Origin: UBA937 sp031549725
Lineage (GTDB): Bacteria; Spirochaetota; Spirochaetia; Treponematales; Breznakiellaceae
Direction of reading: 5' to 3'
DNA length: 55,293 nucleotides
Assembly (NCBI GenBank): GCA_031549725.1
Contig: JAVBPH010000048.1
Location: 1 to 55,293 of the forward strand
Shown piece by piece: positions 16,059 through 24,941 of the stretch. A program made the translations under genes and the position numbers. Below the pieces are notes generated by a model, which had not been told where the DNA came from, did not search any database, and saw only the letters and a list, made by a program, of their open reading frames with translations. Numbering within the stretch: the first letter of the stretch is position 1; each line of letters opens with the position of its first letter.

Positions 16059-18812
16059 ATGTTCGACAAAATAGTAAAAGCATTATTCGGATCCCAGCAT
16101 GAACGGGACTTAAAGGCACTTCTGCCTATTTTACATTCGGTAAATGAAAAGGAAGCCTGGGCGGCGGCGCTGCCGGACGAAGAATTCCCAAAAATGACCG
16201 GCCAGTTCAGGGAACGGTACAAAAACGGTGAGTCCCTGGATGATCTTTTGCCCGAGGCCTTTGCCCTGGCCCGGGAAGCTGCCCGGCGCAAACTGGGGGA
16301 ACGTCCCTACGATGTTCAGGTACTGGGTTCCATTGTTCTTCATCAGGGAAAAATTGTTGAAATGAAAACCGGTGAAGGAAAGACCCTCATGAGTGTTTCC
16401 GCAGCCTACCTGAACGCCATCCCCGGTGACGGAGTCCATGTGGTCACGGTTAACGATTACCTGGCAGGCCGGGATACCGAATGGATGCGGCCGGTTTTTG
16501 ATCTTCTGGGTATTACCGTGGGAACCATCCTGTCGGACATGGATAATGAACGCCGCAAACTGAATTATGCCTGCGATATCACCTACGGGACCAATAATGA
16601 ATTCGGTTTCGATTACCTCAGGGACAACATGAGGCCGGATATTGAAGGACGGGCCCAGCGGAGCCACAATTTCTGTATAGTTGATGAAATAGACTCCATA
16701 TTAATTGATGAAGCCAGAACCCCCCTGATCATCTCCGGCGCCGCCGAGGACGATACCTTTAAATTCGCCGAAGTGGATAAACTTCTGGGAAGCCTGACGG
16801 AAGTAAAGAAAAAGGATAACGGCGAATACCCCGATGAAATCCAGGGTGAAGAAATGATCGGCGATTTTAAAATCAATGAAAAAAATAAGAATATTTCATT
16901 CACCAATGACGGACTTGCAAAAATCGAAGAAATTCTCCAGAAGAAGGGCCTTATCAAGGGCGCCATTGTGGATGAAGAAAACTTTGAATATATCCATTAT
17001 TTTACCCAGGCCCTGCGGGCGCATAAGCTGTTCCACATTGATGTGGATTACGTTGTCCAGGACGGCCAGGTCCAGATTGTGGATGAGTTCACCGGCCGTA
17101 TCCTCCATGGCCGCCGGTATTCCGACGGACTCCACCAGGCAATTGAAGCCAAGGAGCGGATCAGGATAGCCCAGCGCAACCGCACATTGGCCACCATCAC
17201 CTTTCAGAACTTCTTCCGGCTGTACGACAAAATTTCCGGTATGACCGGAACCGCGGATACGGAAGCCGTGGAATTCAGCAAAATCTACGGCCTGGACGTG
17301 GTGGTGATCCCCACAAACCGTCCGGTGGTGCGGGATGACGATGATGATGTGGTGTATCTTAATGAGAATGAAAAATTAAAAGCCCTGGGGGATGAAATCC
17401 AGGAAGCATTTAAGAGGGGCCAGCCCATCCTGGTGGGAACCGTGTCCATCGAAAAATCCGAAAAGATCGCAGCCCATTTAACCAGGCGCGGGGTCCGGCA
17501 TGAGGTGCTCAATGCGAAAAACCACGCCAGGGAAGCAGGAATCATTGCTGAAGCAGGAGCCAAGGGATCCGTAACCATAGCAACTAATATGGCCGGCCGG
17601 GGTACGGACATAAAACTCGGGGGAAACCCGGAACACCGGGCCAGAAAAAGGGCCGGAACCGAAGCAAGCCCTGAAAAATATGCCGAGATATTAAACGAAG
17701 AATACAAAAAATGGCAGGCGGATTACGAAGAGGTTAAATCCCTGGGCGGACTCTACGTTATAGGCACAGAACGCCATGAAAGCCGCCGCATTGACAACCA
17801 GCTCCGGGGCCGGTCCGGCCGCCAGGGCGATCCGGGAAAAAGTAAATTCTTTATTTCCATGGATGATGACCTGATGAGGCTCTTCGGCGGCGCTAATATC
17901 AAAAATTTCATGTCCAGACTCGGGATGGAACCGGGAGAACCCATATACCATCCCTGGCTGAGCAAAAATATCGAAAAGGCCCAGAAAAAAGTAGAAGAAA
18001 GAAACTTTGAAATCCGGAAACACCTTCTTGAATACGATGATGTGCTTAACCAGCAGCGGAAATACATCTACGAACAGAGGGACGCCATCCTGACGGACCC
18101 GGACCTGACCCAGCGCATCAACAATACCACCCTGGAAATGATCCAATCCGCCCTGGACCAGCATAAGGCTGATGCCAGAAGGGATCCCGCGAAGGCCCAG
18201 GCCGGGTTTACCGAATTTATGAAGGATACATTTGCCTACCAGCTGGATGTGGATATTAACAGCCGGGAAAACCAGAATACGGACCAGCTGGCCCAGGTTA
18301 TCGCGGGAAAACTGGAAACGGAACTCGAAGAAAAGAAAAACCTGGCCGGACTGGAAAACCTGAATATTTTTATGCGGTACCAGTATATTCAATCTATTGA
18401 TAAAAAATGGCTGGACCATCTGGAAGGCATGGAAGCCCTCAGGGAGGCGGTGTACCTCCGGAGTTACGGTCAGAAGAATCCCCTTACGGAATATAAGATT
18501 GAAGGATTCCAGATTTTCGATACCATGATAGACCAAATCCGGGAAGAAATTGCCTCCCGGGTACACCGGATCCGGATTACCCAGAATGAAAACCGGGAAG
18601 CCAGGAGCAGCCGGACCATGTCATCCATGTCGGCCAACCATGGCAGCATGAGCGCATTTTCCGGCGGCCATGCCCAGCCCCAGCGGCCCGCCCCTGCCCG
18701 GGGATCGGAACCCGAATCGGTTACCATTATCAGGGCCCAGCCAAAGGTGGGAAGAAACGACCCCTGCCCCTGCGGCAGCGGGAAAAAATACAAGCACTGC
18801 CACGGTCAATAA
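16059..18812 (+). CDS. secA: preprotein translocase ATPase SecA
   Basis: 917 residues, usual SecA length. It drives export of unfolded proteins through SecYEG. Visible: N-terminus MFDKIVKALFGS, Walker A in VEMKTGEGKT, DEAD-type motif VDEIDSILIDEARTPLIISG, GTDIKLGGNPEH, the ESRRIDNQLRGRSGRQGDPG helicase motif, and a C-terminal zinc motif (CPCGSGKKYKHCH) that binds SecB or ribosomes. The start matches the family, though there is no clear ribosome site. The stop overlaps the following lipoprotein start as TAATG. Confidence 0.97.
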   Translation: MFDKIVKALFGSQHERDLKALLPILHSVNEKEAWAAALPDEEFPKMTGQFRERYKNGESLDDLLPEAFALAREAARRKLGERPYDVQVLGSIVLHQGKIVEMKTGEGKTLMSVSAAYLNAIPGDGVHVVTVNDYLAGRDTEWMRPVFDLLGITVGTILSDMDNERRKLNYACDITYGTNNEFGFDYLRDNMRPDIEGRAQRSHNFCIVDEIDSILIDEARTPLIISGAAEDDTFKFAEVDKLLGSLTEVKKKDNGEYPDEIQGEEMIGDFKINEKNKNISFTNDGLAKIEEILQKKGLIKGAIVDEENFEYIHYFTQALRAHKLFHIDVDYVVQDGQVQIVDEFTGRILHGRRYSDGLHQAIEAKERIRIAQRNRTLATITFQNFFRLYDKISGMTGTADTEAVEFSKIYGLDVVVIPTNRPVVRDDDDDVVYLNENEKLKALGDEIQEAFKRGQPILVGTVSIEKSEKIAAHLTRRGVRHEVLNAKNHAREAGIIAEAGAKGSVTIATNMAGRGTDIKLGGNPEHRARKRAGTEASPEKYAEILNEEYKKWQADYEEVKSLGGLYVIGTERHESRRIDNQLRGRSGRQGDPGKSKFFISMDDDLMRLFGGANIKNFMSRLGMEPGEPIYHPWLSKNIEKAQKKVEERNFEIRKHLLEYDDVLNQQRKYIYEQRDAILTDPDLTQRINNTTLEMIQSALDQHKADARRDPAKAQAGFTEFMKDTFAYQLDVDINSRENQNTDQLAQVIAGKLETELEEKKNLAGLENLNIFMRYQYIQSIDKKWLDHLEGMEALREAVYLRSYGQKNPLTEYKIEGFQIFDTMIDQIREEIASRVHRIRITQNENREARSSRTMSSMSANHGSMSAFSGGHAQPQRPAPARGSEPESVTIIRAQPKVGRNDPCPCGSGKKYKHCHGQ

Positions 18813-19186
18813 TGAAATCCGGGGCAGTCATCTTTATTTTATCGGTTTTATTTTTCTCAGGCTGCGGCGCAAAGGACAATCATATAATCTATGAACAGAG
18901 TATGAGGGATGAAATCACCCAGCAGATGAAAAAAAACAGTAATGATGTGGAAGCGATAAAACAGTATTTTGATCAAAGGAACATCCCTTATACGGTTTTA
19001 ACCAAAAACGAACAGGAACCCCCGAAGATTGACCATATGATGGATGCCAATGACCGGGCATTATTTGCAGTATACTACACGGACAAGGATTTCCTTCTTA
19101 CATCGTATTATTCTGTCTATATTATTTACAATACCGAGAATCGATTCAAAAATATGATTTTCGATATTGATTACATGGGGCCGTAA
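18812..19186 (+). CDS. small lipoprotein coupled to secA
   Basis: 124 residues with a lipoprotein signal (VIFILSVLFFSGC). The mature part is charged, with a helix (MRDEITQQMKKNSNDVEAIKQY) and later Tyr-rich strands (YYSVYIIYNTENRF). No family recognised. Its ATG overlaps the secA stop (TAATG), so it is translated from the secA message. It converges on rnc with 17 bases between stops. Confidence 0.65.
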   Translation: MKSGAVIFILSVLFFSGCGAKDNHIIYEQSMRDEITQQMKKNSNDVEAIKQYFDQRNIPYTVLTKNEQEPPKIDHMMDANDRALFAVYYTDKDFLLTSYYSVYIIYNTENRFKNMIFDIDYMGP

Positions 19187-19203
19187 TACTACAAAGACGG
19201 CTG

Positions 19204-19944
19204 TTATGGATTCAGTTTTTCGAAGGCTATTTTTGCAGCTTCCTGTTCTGCGGCTTTTTTGTTTTTTCCCGTACCGGGACCATAATTCACACCATTTACG
19301 GATACTTCGATCCAGAATAGCCGGTTATGATCGGGCCCGGTTTTTTTTATCAGCTTATACTGAGGGTAGGACCGGAACTGGTGCTGGCTTAGTTCCTGCA
19401 GCAGTGTTTTGTAATCCTGGGGCCGTTTATGTTCCATCACCCCGTCAATTTCCCGGGAAATGTACCTGCTGACAAAGGCAAAACTCGATTTATAACCCGA
19501 ATCAAGGTACAGGGCGCCGATCAGGGCTTCCATGGCATCCGCCAGCAGGGCTTTTTTCCTCCGGCCCCCGGAAAGTTCCTCCCCTTTTCCGAGGAGAAGG
19601 AGATTATCAATCTGAAGTTCCAGGGCCAGTCCGGAAAGGATATCCTCGGATACGACCACACTTTTTATCTTTGCCAGCTCCCCTTCGGTTTTATCGGGGA
19701 AACGTTCATATAACAAGGTCGCGGTAACCGCACCCAAAATTGAGTCACCCAGGAATTCGAGACGTTCATTGTTTAATTTAATCTGCGATTCATTTGCCAC
19801 CGAACGGTGCATGAAAGAAAGGTTCAAAAGTTTCAAACTTTTGAACCTTATGTCTGCAGTCTTCTGAAAAGCCGCAAGTTCTTTCTTTCTTCCCGGACTC
19901 AGCTCAGGAAGGGAACGGACCGCGTGTAAAAGGCGATCCGTCAT
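19204..19944 (-). CDS. rnc: ribonuclease III
   Basis: 246 residues. The nuclease domain holds the signature NERLEFLGDSIL (first catalytic Glu and Asp) and LADAMEALIGALYLDSG (second acidic pair); the C-terminal third is a double-stranded RNA-binding domain (DYKTLLQELSQHQFRSYPQYKL, KKAAEQEAAKIAFEKL). Processes rRNA precursors and structured mRNAs. Third gene after rpmF and acpP, three bases behind acpP. An unusual perfect 15-bp inverted repeat lies inside its early coding sequence at 19819-19849, in the linker DIRFKSLKLLNL before the first nuclease helix. Confidence 0.95.
   Translation of the reverse strand: MTDRLLHAVRSLPELSPGRKKELAAFQKTADIRFKSLKLLNLSFMHRSVANESQIKLNNERLEFLGDSILGAVTATLLYERFPDKTEGELAKIKSVVVSEDILSGLALELQIDNLLLLGKGEELSGGRRKKALLADAMEALIGALYLDSGYKSSFAFVSRYISREIDGVMEHKRPQDYKTLLQELSQHQFRSYPQYKLIKKTGPDHNRLFWIEVSVNGVNYGPGTGKNKKAAEQEAAKIAFEKLNP
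19819..19849 (-). repeat. perfect inverted repeat inside rnc
   Basis: AAGGTTCAAAAGTTT (19819-19833), one central base, then the exact complement (19835-19849). In the rnc transcript it gives a stem of 13-14 bp with a tiny loop about 30-40 codons into the message. Confidence 0.9.
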
Positions 19945-19947
19945 ATA

Positions 19948-20184
19948 TTACTTCTGCTGGGATTTGATATAATCGTAGGCATCCCGAACCGTTTCGAATT
20001 CGTTGGCCTTTTCATCGGGAATGGAAATTCCCATTTCTTCCTCGATGGCATACACCAGTTCATAGGTATCGAGACTGTCGGCACCAAGGTCCTGACGGAA
20101 AGAAGCATCCAGGGTGATTTTTCCTTCATCAATTTCAAGTTTGTCAGCAATTAATTTCTTCATTTTCTCAAACAATTCATCCAT
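19948..20184 (-). CDS. acpP: acyl carrier protein
   Basis: 78 residues, acidic, typical ACP. Serine 37 in DLGADSLDTYELV is the phosphopantetheine attachment site. Carries growing acyl chains in fatty-acid synthesis. AAGGAG precedes the ATG. It lies between rpmF and rnc, a common bacterial arrangement of ribosomal L32, lipid synthesis and RNase III genes. Confidence 0.97.
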   Translation of the reverse strand: MDELFEKMKKLIADKLEIDEGKITLDASFRQDLGADSLDTYELVYAIEEEMGISIPDEKANEFETVRDAYDYIKSQQK

Positions 20185-20205
20185 TTTTCAAAACTCCTTC
20201 TTGGA

Positions 20206-20266
20206 AGGTGTGATTTGTCACACCTGTAAAATAACTTCCTATACAACACAGTCCCTTGGGACTGTG
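20206..20266 (-). promoter_or_regulatory. two hairpins between rpmF and acpP
   Basis: AGGTGTGA-TTTG-TCACACCT (20206-20225) and CACAGTCCC-TT-GGGACTGTG (20247-20266) are both perfect. They fill the 98-base gap before acpP and may set the ratio of acpP to rpmF message or be processing sites. Confidence 0.5.
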
Positions 20267-20282
20267 CATGTTTTCAGCAATC

Positions 20283-20471
20283 CTATGCCTTAGATTCAGG
20301 AACAATAACCTGTTTTCCCCGGTAAAAGCCGCATTTAGGGCAAACCCTATGCAATAAAACCTTATTTCCACAGGTACCGCATTCTACCAATGAAGGGGCA
20401 ACTAGTTTCATATTAATTGACTGCCGACGGCGGGTTCTTGCCTTCGACGTTTTAAACCTAGGTACAGCCAT
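20283..20471 (-). CDS. rpmF: 50S ribosomal protein L32
   Basis: 62 residues, starting MAVPRFKTSKARTRRRQ, the L32 signature. A four-cysteine zinc ribbon is intact (CGTC and CPKC), so this is the zinc-binding form. GAGG lies eight bases before ATG 20471; a longer frame to 20528 covers the promoter and is rejected. Confidence 0.95.
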   Translation of the reverse strand: MAVPRFKTSKARTRRRQSINMKLVAPSLVECGTCGNKVLLHRVCPKCGFYRGKQVIVPESKA

Positions 20472-20509
20472 TTTATAAACCTCACTTAAAATTATCCCGG
20501 TATTGGACA

Positions 20510-20538
20510 AGTATAAATAAATTGTCATACATTGTCAA
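20510..20538 (-). promoter_or_regulatory. sigma-70 promoter of rpmF-acpP-rnc
   Basis: On the minus strand: TTGACA (20538-20533), exactly 17 bases, TATACT (20515-20510). It is a near-consensus housekeeping promoter starting transcription close to 20503. Confidence 0.8.
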
Positions 20539-20569
20539 TTGACCACCCCAATACCCGGTAATATTCGGT

Positions 20570-20600
20570 AATACCCTGGAAACCTCTGCTCCAGGGTATT
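20570..20600. terminator. 11-bp hairpin downstream of the chemoreceptor gene
   Basis: AATACCCTGGA (20570-20580) pairs with TCCAGGGTATT (20590-20600); outer CCCGG/CCGGG bases can extend it. It stands between the 140-bp repeat and the rpmF promoter. Confidence 0.5.
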
Positions 20601-20603
20601 GCC

Positions 20604-20743
20604 GGGAACTTGTAAAAACTTCAATTTTTAGAAGTTTTCCTTAGATGTATCATGGAGAAACTTTTTTATTTCGTTGTGAGATAAAGAAATAAAAATTTCT
20701 CCGGGGCACCTCTAAACATCTAACCAGGTTTTTAGAGGTGCCC
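20604..20743. repeat. three-hairpin intergenic element, copy 1
   Basis: Starts GGGAACTTGTAAAAACTTC and ends TTTTTAGAGGTGCCC. It holds hairpin A (AACTT-TAAAAA / TTTTTAGAAGTT), a central palindrome (GAGAAACTTTTTTATTTC / GAAATAAAAATTTCTC), and hairpin B (GGCACCTCTAAA / TTTAGAGGTGCC). The same order and nearly the same sequence recurs at 35365-35505. Here it follows the chemoreceptor stop and precedes the rpmF operon. Confidence 0.85.
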
Positions 20744-20751
20744 TACTGTAC

Positions 20752-22926
20752 CTATTCCACTTTAAACCGGGAAACCTCGGAAACCAGGGTATCAATATGC
20801 TGCTTATTTTCAGTACTTATTACATTCACCCGGCGTACGGCGGTATTGATTTCCTCCGCACCGGAGGCCATTTCGTTCATCCGGTTGGAAATTTCCTGGG
20901 TTACCTGGCCCAAATTTTTGCTTTCATGGATGACTTCCTGGCTTCCCCGGAACATTTCCCCGGATCCGCTCTGGACCATTTGGGTTATTTCATTCAGCTG
21001 GCTTATGGCTTCCAGAATCTGCTTGCTTCCCGTACTTTGTTCCTCCATGGCATTCCGGATATTACCTTCCTGCAGGGAAACGGTCTTTACCCCGTTGTCT
21101 ATGGCTTCAAAATTGGTCAGGACCTGGTCGGTGGATTTGGAAATTTTGTCGATTAAATCCTTGATTTTTTTTAAAACCACTGCAATTGTCTTGGACTGCT
21201 CCCCGGAGGATTCCGCCAATTTCCGGATTTCATCCGCAACAACCGCAAACCCCTTTCCCGCATCCCCCGCGTGGGCCGCCTCTATGGCGGCATTCATGGA
21301 AAGCAGGTTGGTCTGGCTGGCTATATTTTCCATCACCGCATTGATTTCCATGAGCCCCTCGGATTCCCGGGCTATATCCTGGATATCCGCGGAAACTTCC
21401 TGTAAACCGGTCCGGCCAACCTCCGAAGCGGTGGCAAGATCGTTAACACTTTCCGTATTTTTGATAAGGGTTTGGGTCACGGAACCGATATTGGCCAGCA
21501 TTTCCTCGATAGCCGAGGATGACTGGGCCACACTGGCCGACTGGGATTCCACATGGCCGTTCAGTCTATCGATATTTACCACCACCTGTTCCATGGTTGA
21601 ATTGGTTTCCTCCACACTGGCGGACTGGCTTACCACCTGGGTCTTTATGCTTTGTACATTTGCGGTGATTTGATTTATGGCGGTTGCGGTCTCGGTCATG
21701 TTTGACGAGAGCTCTGTCCCGATATCAAAAAGTGTTACCGACTGTTCTTTTATGGTCAGCACCAGTTTCTTAATCTTTTCCAGGGTCAGGTTAAAATAAT
21801 GGGCAAGATCACCGATTTCATCCTTGGATTTTATATTGATAGATTTGGTCAGGTCCCCTTCACCTTCGGAAATATCCTTCAGGATTTCCGATACCCGCAC
21901 CACCGGTTTTGTTATATTTCCTGATGCAATGATAATGGCCACTGCCACGAAGACCGTGGCGGCAACGGCAAAGATCAGGGTGAAAACGGTCATGGTACGT
22001 ACCGGGGCAAGTACCTCATTCATGGGAATTGCCAGGGTCAGAGTCCAGGGGGTAGTAGTTGCGCCCGCAGTAAAGGGAGTGCTGAGAATCCACATATCCG
22101 TCTTCAACTGGGGATTATATGTGTAAAAGGACATTCCCGTGCCTAACCGGACTGCTTCCACCAGGGCGTCATTGTTCTCCCCGGCCATATCCTGTTCGGT
22201 TTCCCGCATCTGTTTTCCGTTCCGGCTTGAATCAAAATGTGCAGCCACGGTCCCGTTATTACTGAATACCGCCGCAAGCGCATCATTATAGGGTTTAATA
22301 GTATTTATCACATCCTGCAGGGCGGTGATGTCCACTATAACCCCGACGACTCCATATACCACATTATTCCGGGCAATTGGCGTAATAACACTTACCGCCA
22401 GAACCTGTTTTCCCTGAACGGTCTTGAATACGGGGTCAATAATCCTTTCCTGCTTAGTTTCCGCCAGAACAGCCTTATAATCCGGGTATGGTTTCAGGCT
22501 GATGCCCCCATCCTCCCGGGTATAGTATGAAATATACTGGCCGCTCGAATCGGTACCCGGGGTATTTGCGTAGGCCCGGTCATTCCCGTCCAGGGCATTG
22601 GGCTGCCAGGCTGTAAAAATACCAATAAACCGGGGATTCGATTCCAGCACACCCATGAGATTGCTGTTAAACACATCCCGCCGGTCCTCCGCATCAACCG
22701 CCTCAAAACTGTCCATAATCTGGGAAAGGGTCCGGGCTGTATCCAGGTATCCTTCATACCGCCGCTGGATATCCTTTGCATTAAGAGCGGCAATATTACG
22801 GGCATTTTCCATGGCATCCGCGGTCTGCAAAATTCTGGATTGCCGGAGGAGAAAAAAGGACAGTGTACCAATTGCAATTACCATAATTGCAATGACTATC
22901 AAACTCAAACGCATTCTAAGTTTCAT
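20752..22926 (-). CDS. mcp: methyl-accepting chemotaxis protein with dCache-type sensor
   Basis: 724 residues. One transmembrane helix at about 7-27, a periplasmic sensor of some 270 residues with dCache-type features (YISYYTREDGGISLKPYPDY; VVYGVVGVIVDITALQDVI), a second helix near 310-335, a HAMP domain (SGNITKPVVRVSEILKDISEGEGDLT), then a long signalling coiled coil with the tip IASQTNLLSMNAAIEAAHAG. Senses an extracellular small molecule and controls CheA, hence flagellar reversals. Ligand not readable. AAGGAG is placed before the ATG; TATAAT on the minus strand lies about 45 bases upstream. Confidence 0.93.
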   Translation of the reverse strand: MKLRMRLSLIVIAIMVIAIGTLSFFLLRQSRILQTADAMENARNIAALNAKDIQRRYEGYLDTARTLSQIMDSFEAVDAEDRRDVFNSNLMGVLESNPRFIGIFTAWQPNALDGNDRAYANTPGTDSSGQYISYYTREDGGISLKPYPDYKAVLAETKQERIIDPVFKTVQGKQVLAVSVITPIARNNVVYGVVGVIVDITALQDVINTIKPYNDALAAVFSNNGTVAAHFDSSRNGKQMRETEQDMAGENNDALVEAVRLGTGMSFYTYNPQLKTDMWILSTPFTAGATTTPWTLTLAIPMNEVLAPVRTMTVFTLIFAVAATVFVAVAIIIASGNITKPVVRVSEILKDISEGEGDLTKSINIKSKDEIGDLAHYFNLTLEKIKKLVLTIKEQSVTLFDIGTELSSNMTETATAINQITANVQSIKTQVVSQSASVEETNSTMEQVVVNIDRLNGHVESQSASVAQSSSAIEEMLANIGSVTQTLIKNTESVNDLATASEVGRTGLQEVSADIQDIARESEGLMEINAVMENIASQTNLLSMNAAIEAAHAGDAGKGFAVVADEIRKLAESSGEQSKTIAVVLKKIKDLIDKISKSTDQVLTNFEAIDNGVKTVSLQEGNIRNAMEEQSTGSKQILEAISQLNEITQMVQSGSGEMFRGSQEVIHESKNLGQVTQEISNRMNEMASGAEEINTAVRRVNVISTENKQHIDTLVSEVSRFKVE

Positions 22927-23466
22927 TATTTACAGCTCCTTTTTAATAAACATTTTACTCCATTATTATATTGTTAAACAAATGGACTATTTTCGAGATC
23001 AAAAAAATTATCTTTTCTAAATTTATATAATAATCATATGTTTGTATATGCACAATAAAATAACGAATAGATTATCCATCAAAGTGGCATTTGTAATATC
23101 CAGATATCTTATCTACCTATACGAATAGGGTAGTTTTGCCTGAAAGGTATCCTGAACCGGAAAACAGCCGGTTCATACCAGGCTGTTTTCCTGAGACGGT
23201 TTCTCCGGGATACTGCCGGTTAGCATAGTCCTTTATAGAAGGATTATTCAGTTTTATTACCATAATAGGGCTGATTTTTTTGCAAAAATGAAAATTCCAT
23301 GCAGATTTATCCGCGAATCTGAAATTTTGACGGAATATTTTTCAAAAATAGTATATTTTTTTAATAATTTCGGGCAAATTGATCTCTTATACTCTATATT
23401 TATAGCAAGAGTCGATATTTTCTCCGGAGAAATAACTCAAAGAATTAAATAAAAAAGAGGTGTAAA
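22927..23466. other. 540-base non-coding region with hairpins before gap
   Basis: No convincing gene. It includes CTACCTAT/ATAGGGTAG (23113-23133), a perfect 11-bp stem GGAAAACAGCC/GGCTGTTTTCC (23159-23169/23181-23191) that competes with AACCGG/CCGGTT (23154-23172), and a palindrome TTTCTCCGGAGAAA (23419-23432) just before the gap ribosome site. A possible promoter is TTGACG (23327-23332), 19 bases, TATATT (23352-23357). The alternative stems suggest a regulated leader or a small RNA, unproven. Confidence 0.4.
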
Positions 23467-24642
23467 ATGGCTGTAAAGGTCGCAATAAATGGATTTGGCC
23501 GGATTGGCCGCCTGGCGTTTAGGCAGATGTTTGGGAATACCGGGTATGAAATTGTGGCTATCAACGATTTAGCTTCCCCTGAAATGCTGGCTTATCTTCT
23601 TAAATACGATACCTCCCATGGCAAATATGCCTTTGCAGATAAGGTATCTTCAGGGAAGGATTCAATTACTGTTAAAGGAAAAACTATTAAAATTTATGCG
23701 GAACCGGATGCATCCAAGCTTCCATGGAAAAAATTGAACGTGGATGTGGTTTTTGAATGTACCGGATTCTATACTTCCAAAGAAAAGGCTGGTGTTCATC
23801 TGAAGGCCGGAGCAAAAAAGGTGGTTATTTCAGCCCCCGCCGGAGATGATATTCCTACTATAGTATGCGGCGTAAATGAACAAACCCTAAACCCCGGGGA
23901 TACTATCATTTCCACCGCATCCTGTACCACCAACTGTTTAGCCCTTATGGCCAAAGCTTTACACGATTATGCCCCCATCCAGTCGGGGATAATGATTACC
24001 GTCCATGCCTATACGGGTGAACAGATGATCCTGGATGCTCCCCAGCGGAAGGGTATTTTCCGGAGGGCCCGGGCCGGAGCAATGAATATCGCTCCGGTGG
24101 CGACCGGCGCTGCCAAGGCAATTGGACTGGTCATTCCCGAACTGAACGGAAAACTCACCGGTGCAGCCCAGCGGGTACCCGTGGCGGTTGGTTCCACCAC
24201 CCTGCTGATAGCGGTGGTAAAAGGAAAAAATATCACCAAGGAGAGCATCAATAAGGCCATGAAGGCCAAATCGAACAAAAATTTCGGTTATAATGAAGAG
24301 GAAATTGTATCCTCGGATATCATCGGGATGACCTATGGCTCCCTTTTTGATGCCACCCAGACCCTGGTGCTCCCCCTGGCGGATGACCTCTTTGAGGTTC
24401 AGGTAGTGGCCTGGTACGATAACGAAATGTCCTATGTTACCCAGATGGTAAAAACCATTAAGTATTTTGCCGAATTAAAACCCGGTTCCAAAGTGGGAGC
24501 CGTTAAAAAAGCGCCCGCCCCGGCAAAAAAACCAGCGGATAAGCCTAAAACAAAGGCAGTTCCCAAACCCCAGGCAATGGTACCGAAAATTTCGGATATT
24601 CCCAGGAAGCCCCTGATTAAGCAGCCTAAAACAAATATATAA
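23467..24642 (+). CDS. gap: glyceraldehyde-3-phosphate dehydrogenase with basic C-terminal extension
   Basis: 391 residues; the usual enzyme has about 335. Catalytic core is complete: NGFGRIGR NAD-binding loop, Cys153 in STASCTTNC, His180 in TVHAYTGEQ, and WYDNEMSYV near 317. After about residue 338 comes a tail of some 50 residues rich in Lys, Pro and Ala (VKKAPAPAKKPADKPKTK), with no predicted fold. The core catalyses the NAD-linked oxidative step of glycolysis. GAGG lies before the ATG at 23467. Confidence 0.95.
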   Translation: MAVKVAINGFGRIGRLAFRQMFGNTGYEIVAINDLASPEMLAYLLKYDTSHGKYAFADKVSSGKDSITVKGKTIKIYAEPDASKLPWKKLNVDVVFECTGFYTSKEKAGVHLKAGAKKVVISAPAGDDIPTIVCGVNEQTLNPGDTIISTASCTTNCLALMAKALHDYAPIQSGIMITVHAYTGEQMILDAPQRKGIFRRARAGAMNIAPVATGAAKAIGLVIPELNGKLTGAAQRVPVAVGSTTLLIAVVKGKNITKESINKAMKAKSNKNFGYNEEEIVSSDIIGMTYGSLFDATQTLVLPLADDLFEVQVVAWYDNEMSYVTQMVKTIKYFAELKPGSKVGAVKKAPAPAKKPADKPKTKAVPKPQAMVPKISDIPRKPLIKQPKTNI

Positions 24643-24656
24643 TCCTTCGATTTTTG

Positions 24657-24733
24657 TTGAAAAGGGCTGTTTTTAGGGTATAATATAAGTGAATTGCTGA
24701 GGTTCCCGGAACCGGATGGTTTTGGGAACCTCA
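24657..24733 (+). promoter_or_regulatory. strong sigma-70 promoter and downstream hairpin after gap
   Basis: TTGAAA (24657-24662), 16 bases, TATAAT (24679-24684), then a stem TGAGGTTCCC/GGGAACCTCA (24698-24707/24724-24733). The promoter lies just after the gap stop and about 300 bases before flaB. It may drive flaB in addition to the sigma-28 site, or a short transcript that ends at the hairpin. Confidence 0.5.
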
Positions 24734-24820
24734 TATATTCAGGTATGGAAATGAGTTTTTACGGGATTTGCTTAATTCTGTAAAAATCTTAAAATACGAA
24801 GAATTTTTTAAAAAAAATGC

Positions 24821-24848
24821 TAAAGTATTTAATGTTCCATGCCGATAA
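24821..24848 (+). promoter_or_regulatory. sigma-28 (FliA) flagellar promoter of the first flaB
   Basis: TAAAGTAT (24821-24828), 12 bases, GCCGATAA (24841-24848), a near-perfect match to the flagellar sigma-28 consensus. It would give a leader of about 130 bases before flaB. Confidence 0.8.
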
Positions 24849-24941
24849 TCGAGTTGGTTATAAGTGGGAAATGGGGATAATTGTCCGCGGCAAAGGTCCC
24901 CGACAGCATCAACAGATAGCTGGCCCCCTACTTTAACCAAA

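Noticed and set aside
17691..18566. 291-codon frame antisense to secA
   Set aside because: secA is certain in the other frame; the antisense frame is His/Phe-rich shadow coding.
20738..21673. 311-codon frame antisense to the chemoreceptor
   Set aside because: Ser/Trp-rich shadow of a certain MCP gene.
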